A DNA stretch of 64,000 nt from Sipunculus nudus (Eukaryota; Annelida; Sipuncula; Golfingiida; Sipunculidae), in contig CM049308.1 of the NCBI GenBank assembly GCA_026874595.1, positions 95,282,624-95,346,623 of the forward strand, written 5' to 3'. The translations under genes were made by a program, and so were the position numbers. Position 1 is the stretch's first letter; the number at the start of each line of letters is the position of its first letter. Below, one piece after another: positions 58,601 through 64,000 of this stretch. The notes under the pieces are model-generated. The model was not told the origin of the DNA. It saw only the letters and a list, made by a program, of their open reading frames with translations, and made no database searches.

Positions 58601-60100
58601 GACATTATAGGAAATTCTGATTCATGTGAATTAAAGGAAAGCCTGATTCATATACATTATAGAAATGTCTGATTCATGTACATTACAGAAAAGTCTGATT
58701 CATGGACATTACAGGAATGTCTTATTCATGGACATTACAGGAATGTCTGATTCATGAGCATAACAGGAATGTCTGATTCATGGACATTACAGGAATGTCT
58801 GATTCATGGACATTACAGGAAAGTCGGATTCATGTAAATTAAAGGAAAGTCGAATTCATGGACATTACAGGAAGGTCTGATTCATGTACATTATAGGAAT
58901 GTCTGATTCATGTACATTTTAGGAAATTCTGATTCATGTGAATTAAAGGAAATGGGCATGACAGGTATTTCTGATTCATGTACATTACAGGAATGTCTGA
59001 TTCATGTACATTAAAGGAAAGCCTGATTCATGTACATTATAGGAATGTCTGATTCATGGACATTAAAGGAAAGCCTGATTCATGTACATTATAGGAATGT
59101 CTGATTCATGTACATTACAGGAAAGCCTGATTCATGTTAATTATAGGAATGTCTGATTCATGGACATTAAAGGAATGCCTGGTTCATGTGAATTAAAGGA
59201 ATGTCTGATTCATGTACATTACAGGAATGTCTGATTCATGTACATTAAAGGAAAGCCTGATTCATGTACATTATAGGAATGTCTGATTCATGGACATTAA
59301 AGGAAAGCCTGATTCATGTGAATTAAAGGAATGTCTGATTCATGTACATTATAGGAATGTCTGATTCATGTACATTATAGGAATGTCTGATTCATGTACA
59401 TTCTAGGAAATTCTGATTCATGTGAATTAAAGGAATGTCTGATTCATGTATATAACAGGAATGTCTGATTCATGTACATTAAAGGAAAGCCTGATTCATG
59501 TACATTATAGGAATGTCTGATTCATGTACATTAAAGGAAAGCCTGATTCATGGACATTAAAGGAAAGCCTGATTCATGTACATTATAGGAATGTCTGATT
59601 CATGTACATTACAGGAAAGTCTGATTCATGTTTATTATAGGAATGTCTGATTTATGTACATTACAAGAAAGTATTATTCATGTATATTACAGGAATGTCT
59701 GATTCATGGACATTAAAGGAAAGCCTGATTCATGTACATTATAGGAATGTCTGATTCATGGACATTACAGGAAAGCCTGATTCATGTACATTATAGGAAT
59801 GTCTGATTCATGTACATTACAGGAAAGTCTGATTCATGTTAATTATAGGAATGTCTGATTTATGTACATTACAAGAAAGTATTATTCATGTATATTACAG
59901 GAATGTCTGATTCATGGACATTACAGGAATGTCTGATTCATGTACATTACAGGAAAGTCTGATTCATGTACATGACTGGAATGTCTGATTCATGAGCATA
60001 ACAGGAATGTCTGATTCATGGACATTACAAGAATGCCTGATTAATGGACATGACAGGTATTTCTGATTCATGTACATTACAGGAAAGTCTGATTCATGGA
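55640..60100. repeat. 26-bp minisatellite, about 170 copies, with higher-order repeats
   Basis: Unit AGGAATGTCTGATTCATGTA plus CATTAC, 26 bases, with frequent variants (GGACATT, AATTAAAGG, AAAGCC). Marker variants recur at fixed distance: CAGAAAAGTCTGATTCATGG at 56742 and 57753, GCATAACAGG at 57071, 58082 and 58758. The offsets 1,011 and 676 are about 39 and exactly 26 units. The frame at 55628-55882 is an artefact. Confidence 0.95.
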
Positions 60101-60237
60101 CATCATTTAACTGGGAGGTCAGAGGGAAATTATTTGAATGCTTTAGTGACTCTAAACACTAGTACTGAAAATATGAAGAAATTGCAGGTTGCGCAAACAG
60201 TCTGGTAAAAGTCTACAAGGATATCTAAGGTCAACAT

Positions 60238-60387
60238 TTTAGGTGAAGAGCTAAAACTCTCACATGACTCATGTGAAATATACATGTATAATAAGTGAAG
60301 AGCTAAAACTGTCATGACTCATGTGAGATATACATGTAAATTAGGTGAAGAGCTTAAACTGTCACATGACTCATGTGAAATATACAT
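60238..60387. repeat. About 55-bp tandem repeat, 3 copies
   Basis: GGTGAAGAGCTAAAACTGTC, CATGACTCATGTGAAATATA and CATGTA recur three times with small indels. Confidence 0.85.
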
Positions 60388-60514
60388 AATTTTATCATCT
60401 GATTGCTAAATTGGGCTTCAGATGTGATCTTGACCTTTAACCTTGTGACAATAATGTGACATGTAGGGTTGTACCTTAAGTGATGATTCACACATATGTG
60501 AAGACTAAATCCAA

Positions 60515-62678
60515 CTAGAATACGGATAGGCATCAATCGAATATGTGTATCCACCAAAATCAGAGTGGAACGGGTGCAGTGAGGCATGGATTGAGTGGCA
60601 AGGGGAAATAGAGTGAGGTGTGTTGCATGTTAGCATGGATGTCTGCATAAGTCAAACCACTACCGAGATATGAGTGATTTTAGCCCTAGCGACAGCTTGT
60701 CACCCCAAACGTCGATTTTAGATATACTGAAGACGATGGGGTGACAGTACAAGCTATTGGGTTCGCATCAATTCTAGTATGTGCAGATGTGCACGCCATT
60801 TCTGACACTACTTTTTCATCTTCATCTACTTCTCGAGCTGTCATTTTCCTGAGTTAAGACAAAAAGTGACATTATTCTGTTGGGGAAAATAATAATTATT
60901 ACATCAACGGTTGACTTACGTGTATTCGTGCAGCAGTTTTTAATACCGAGGCTGGATTTACTCTAAAAACTCGTCTCCACGTCTGTTAGCGGGAGAACCA
61001 TAAATTCCGGTAGGGGATTCCCAAACGGCTATGTGTAAAACTCGGAAGTCCGAAGTCGGAAGCAAGGATTTTTTAAAATAAAGCAATGATCGAAGCATAA
61101 TTAAAATGCTACTACATCAATGGAATGTACCATTTTATTTTTATTGATAGAATAAGGTTTTTTTCTATCATAATGCAAAAATCAAAGTTATCCATCCCAA
61201 GTTATAGACTATTTTTTTCTCGGAAATGCCCGGTTATGGTCCAGATGTGTAAAACTCAGAAGCCAGTAATGGCTAATGCACTGGTCATCATATCGTCAGC
61301 AAACGTGTCAAGCATTTTCAATTATTTCAATATGACATATTTTTCATAAACTCAATCTGTTTTTTAACATTCATGATGCTGTTTTTTATAATATATTATA
61401 TTGATATTTTATTTCATTTTGTAAAACAAGGTTATATTAACTCATCAATATTTTACGATGTTACCGTATTTTATGTTGGGGGAAAAAGTTCAGTAAATGT
61501 TTAAAAATAAATTGTTACAGAGCAAATGTTATAGATATAAAAAAAATTCTGTTTAATTATAGAACCTGATACCAGCAACTATTAAGTACAGAGAGAAGGA
61601 TGTCCGAAAGCGCAGGGTACTATACTGTATCGAGAATTCCGACTATAGTCCGGTTAATTTTGTTTTCTGAGGATAAAAATATAAGGATAAAATAAAAATA
61701 GTGAGTATACACGGAATATTCAGATGCATGGATTTTTATAAAGATCAAAATATATTGAATTTTCATATTTGTTCAACGTATGAGAAATATATTACTGTTT
61801 TTATTTTGAATGACATCGTAATTCATAACTATTTTTAATGCCGTATTAGGGTTTATTATACCATATTTATTATTCAGTGGTGCATCCATCGAGGGCGCAA
61901 GCCCATTCAGACGTAATATCTCTCATTTTATCGAGTTCTTTTCCAATAAATTCGTAATCAATTTTCATTTCTTTTTCAGATTACTTTTTTATTCCCCAGC
62001 AATTTCATTATTATATTTTTTACTTTCCAATTCATAAGTTGGTGATTTACTCCACTATGAGAGCATCCAAATATATACTAGTATATTGAAGAATCCCCCT
62101 CCCCCCCCCCCCCCCCCCCATCGCATTACTGTGCCAGTCATGCACGGTCTCCACACAGAGCTCAGCTCGGGGTGGGATCGACCGGGAAAAATCTCACGCC
62201 TCCTCGGCTGATACTCAGACTCACCCACTGTGAGCCTGGGCGCTCACAGATCACAAAAGTCGGTAAAATGCAAAGATTGTCATAAGACTTTAACAAATCA
62301 ATTATTTTACAATGAGTACTACCTTTAAATAGTGACATTTTGCAAGTTATAAATGTATATCATTGACATTAACATGTTACGAATTAACTTTTGAATATTT
62401 GGACTTTACAGTTTATACCGTAATTTTATAGAAATATAAATATTAAAGCCCAACAACCTCAAGTTTGAATAAATTGTTCAAAAACATGTAGGAGAATAGT
62501 TGCGGAAAACAGAAAATCCTCATAATCATTTGTTTAAGGTGCCTCAAAATGTCCTCTTTACATTGCATATTTTAAAAATTAATCCCTTCCCATACATTCC
62601 CCATGTAAATATAAATATCTTCAACAAAAACATAGCTCTAGATGGGGCGAAATATATTACGTGAAAATACACCCACAC

Positions 62679-62718
<40 letters not shown>

Positions 62719-64000
62719 TTTACAAATAAAAAAAATAAGAAGTTATAGGTTTTCAATTATGTATCATGTATATTGTATTATACACTCGTTAAAAGTTGAA
62801 TCATGCATAAACAATTTTAATATATGCATGCAACTATAATTATTATGTAACTGCATTTGGGCTGTGGCTCTTAACTGACCACAAGTTAACCAGTGCGTCT
62901 CTGTGACTTCCGAGTTATACACATTGGATCACATCCCAGCACTTCTGACTGACTTCCGAGATGGCTTCCGAGCAAAAAATCATCCATAACTTTCAGATTA
63001 AGGAATGGATCACTATTATTCTTCACAGAATGATAATGAAGATCTTATTCTATCGGGGAAAAACAAAACGGTATTGAAGCGTTAGCATTTTGTACATGCT
63101 TTAAACTGCTTTATTTATAAGACAATTCCTTGGTTTCCGGCTTCCGGCTTCCGACTTCCAAGTTTACATACACGACTGCGCCATGACACATTTAGTTTTG
63201 AATGAGAAGTACCGCTTCACATGAATCAGTGTCACAGTGATGAAAGGAGGTAATAAATGTAATCATTTTTGTGTAACAACATTTCTTCTTCAATATTAAG
63301 CACAACTAATACGACTTTATAAGCCTGTGATGCCAAATAATACCAGACAGTAAATATTTTGATCCGACCCTTAGAATGGGCGTTCTGTTGTGACTGCCAT
63401 CATGACTCCAGGCCCTATCAGTTTATTTCCGAAGGCCTGAGTGTCATGTTGTCATGGCTATTTTAGCCCATGGCAGACAAACAGACTGATGCTGTGCAAA
63501 AATTGGTTGCAGGTGGCCCCTCAAATTTTGTGTATGATAAAGAGCTAAGAGTAATCTATACACATGCAAAATTTTGGCCCAATCGGTCAAACAGTTCTGG
63601 AGATATAAGTTTGGATGTCTGCAGTGTAAACTAGAATGTAGGTGGCGCCACCTGTCATAAAATCAAGAAAGCTGTCCAGGATGTATAGACATGCAAAATT
63701 TTAGGCATATATGTCAAACCACTGCCGAGATAGGAGTGATTTTATCCCACAGCAGACAAACAGACAGACGCTGTGCAAAAATGGTTAAAGGTGGCACCAC
63801 CAGTTTTTACGTATGATAAAGTGCTATGTGAGATCTATACACATGCAAATTTTCAGGAAGATACGTCAAACCAGTCCCGAGATGTAAGCATGGATGTCTG
63901 CAGCATGAACGTGAATGTAGGTGGCACCACCTGTCATAAAATCAAGAAAGCTATCCAGGATGTATACGCATGCTGAATTTCAGGTGAATTAGTCAAACCG
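60515..64000 (-). mobile_element. Non-autonomous Helitron (same family as 26821), interrupted
   Basis: CTAG at 60515-60518 preceded by A, followed in forward reading by AATACGGAT...GTGTATCCACC, matches the Helitron 3' terminus at 26821 in the same (reverse) orientation, though the hairpin is decayed. The tandem-unit body appears at 60550-60686 and resumes at 63470 to the window end. Between them is a separate insertion. The 5' end is beyond 64000. Confidence 0.6.
60687..63459. mobile_element. 2,773-bp insertion with 10-bp target duplication and internal fold-back
   Basis: ATTTTAGCCC stands on both sides (60677-60686 and 63460-63469); intact sister units at about 27030 and 63736 have the site only once (ATTTTAACCC, ATTTTATCCC). 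The insert begins TAGCGACAGC and ends GTTGTCATGGCT. Just inside the left end is a hairpin (60694-60706 with 60738-60755). Internal inverted sequences: TGTGTAAAACTCGGAAGTCC (about 61031) against the complement of GACTTCCAAGTTTACATACA (about 63153), with a second inner pair near 61245 and 62905. It also has a C tract (about 62096-62119) and a TA microsatellite (about 62682-62714). No transposase is recognised. A 9-10-bp duplication would suit a Mutator-like or unknown DNA element. Confidence 0.7.

Noticed and set aside
1-64000. tRNA or rRNA genes
   Set aside because: No A/B-box pair with a plausible cloverleaf and no rRNA-like conserved block was noticed; a covariance-model scan would be decisive but could not be run.

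Overview
This window looks like animal nuclear DNA, most likely from a mollusc and probably a bivalve. It is AT-rich and nearly gene-free. It is full of interspersed repeats with GTCC/GACG-type microsatellites and TGACCTTTGACCT arrays, which I recall as typical of bivalve genomes. The two recognisable gene pieces are animal-type: a BTB-BACK coding exon, and the last exon of an SLC5 sodium/solute symporter with a consensus splice acceptor. Nothing suggests bacteria. No database search was run, so family names are from memory of motifs.

Layout. 1-1786: 3' part of a non-autonomous Helitron with 180-bp tandem units. 2003-2226: TA/CA/GT microsatellite. 3836-5272: Helentron-like repeat. 5548-6705: BTB-BACK exon (+). 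6706-8686: no gene. 8687-9556: a complete short Helentron-like element. 9934-13195: 42-bp minisatellite. 13444-25213: stacked Helentron-like elements, interrupted by a degraded LINE (17256-19984) and by a TTAA-flanked DNA transposon (21977-24619). 25260-27850: tandem-unit repeats, including another Helitron. 27876-38125: a 'Russian doll' of Helentron-like elements, with a cleanly bounded Helitron (34868-37766) inside. 39313-40026: a nearly perfect 51-bp array. 40640-41105: about 54-bp repeats. 44324-45028 and 47645-48350: a 705-bp duplication carrying a putative 125-bp terminal coding exon, the second copy flanked by 27-bp direct repeats. 49822-50315: 31-bp array. 50474-52243: DNA transposon with TA target sites. 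54591-54922: SLC5 last exon (-). 55640-60100: about 4.5 kb of 26-bp minisatellite with higher-order structure. 60515-64000: Helitron interrupted by a 2.77-kb insertion with a 10-bp target duplication.

The main discovery is structural. Repeats sharing the same ends occur at least ten times with different interiors. One end is a hairpin beginning TAGCTCAG; the other has CAGCTGAGC followed by a GACCCATGGGTC palindrome. They insert at TT/T-runs, and two copies keep an endonuclease (EEP) coding remnant just inside the palindromic end. That combination is what is expected of Helentrons (Helitron2) and their non-autonomous derivatives. The window holds two partial host genes and no evident operon-like or pathway grouping; the rest is mobile and satellite DNA.
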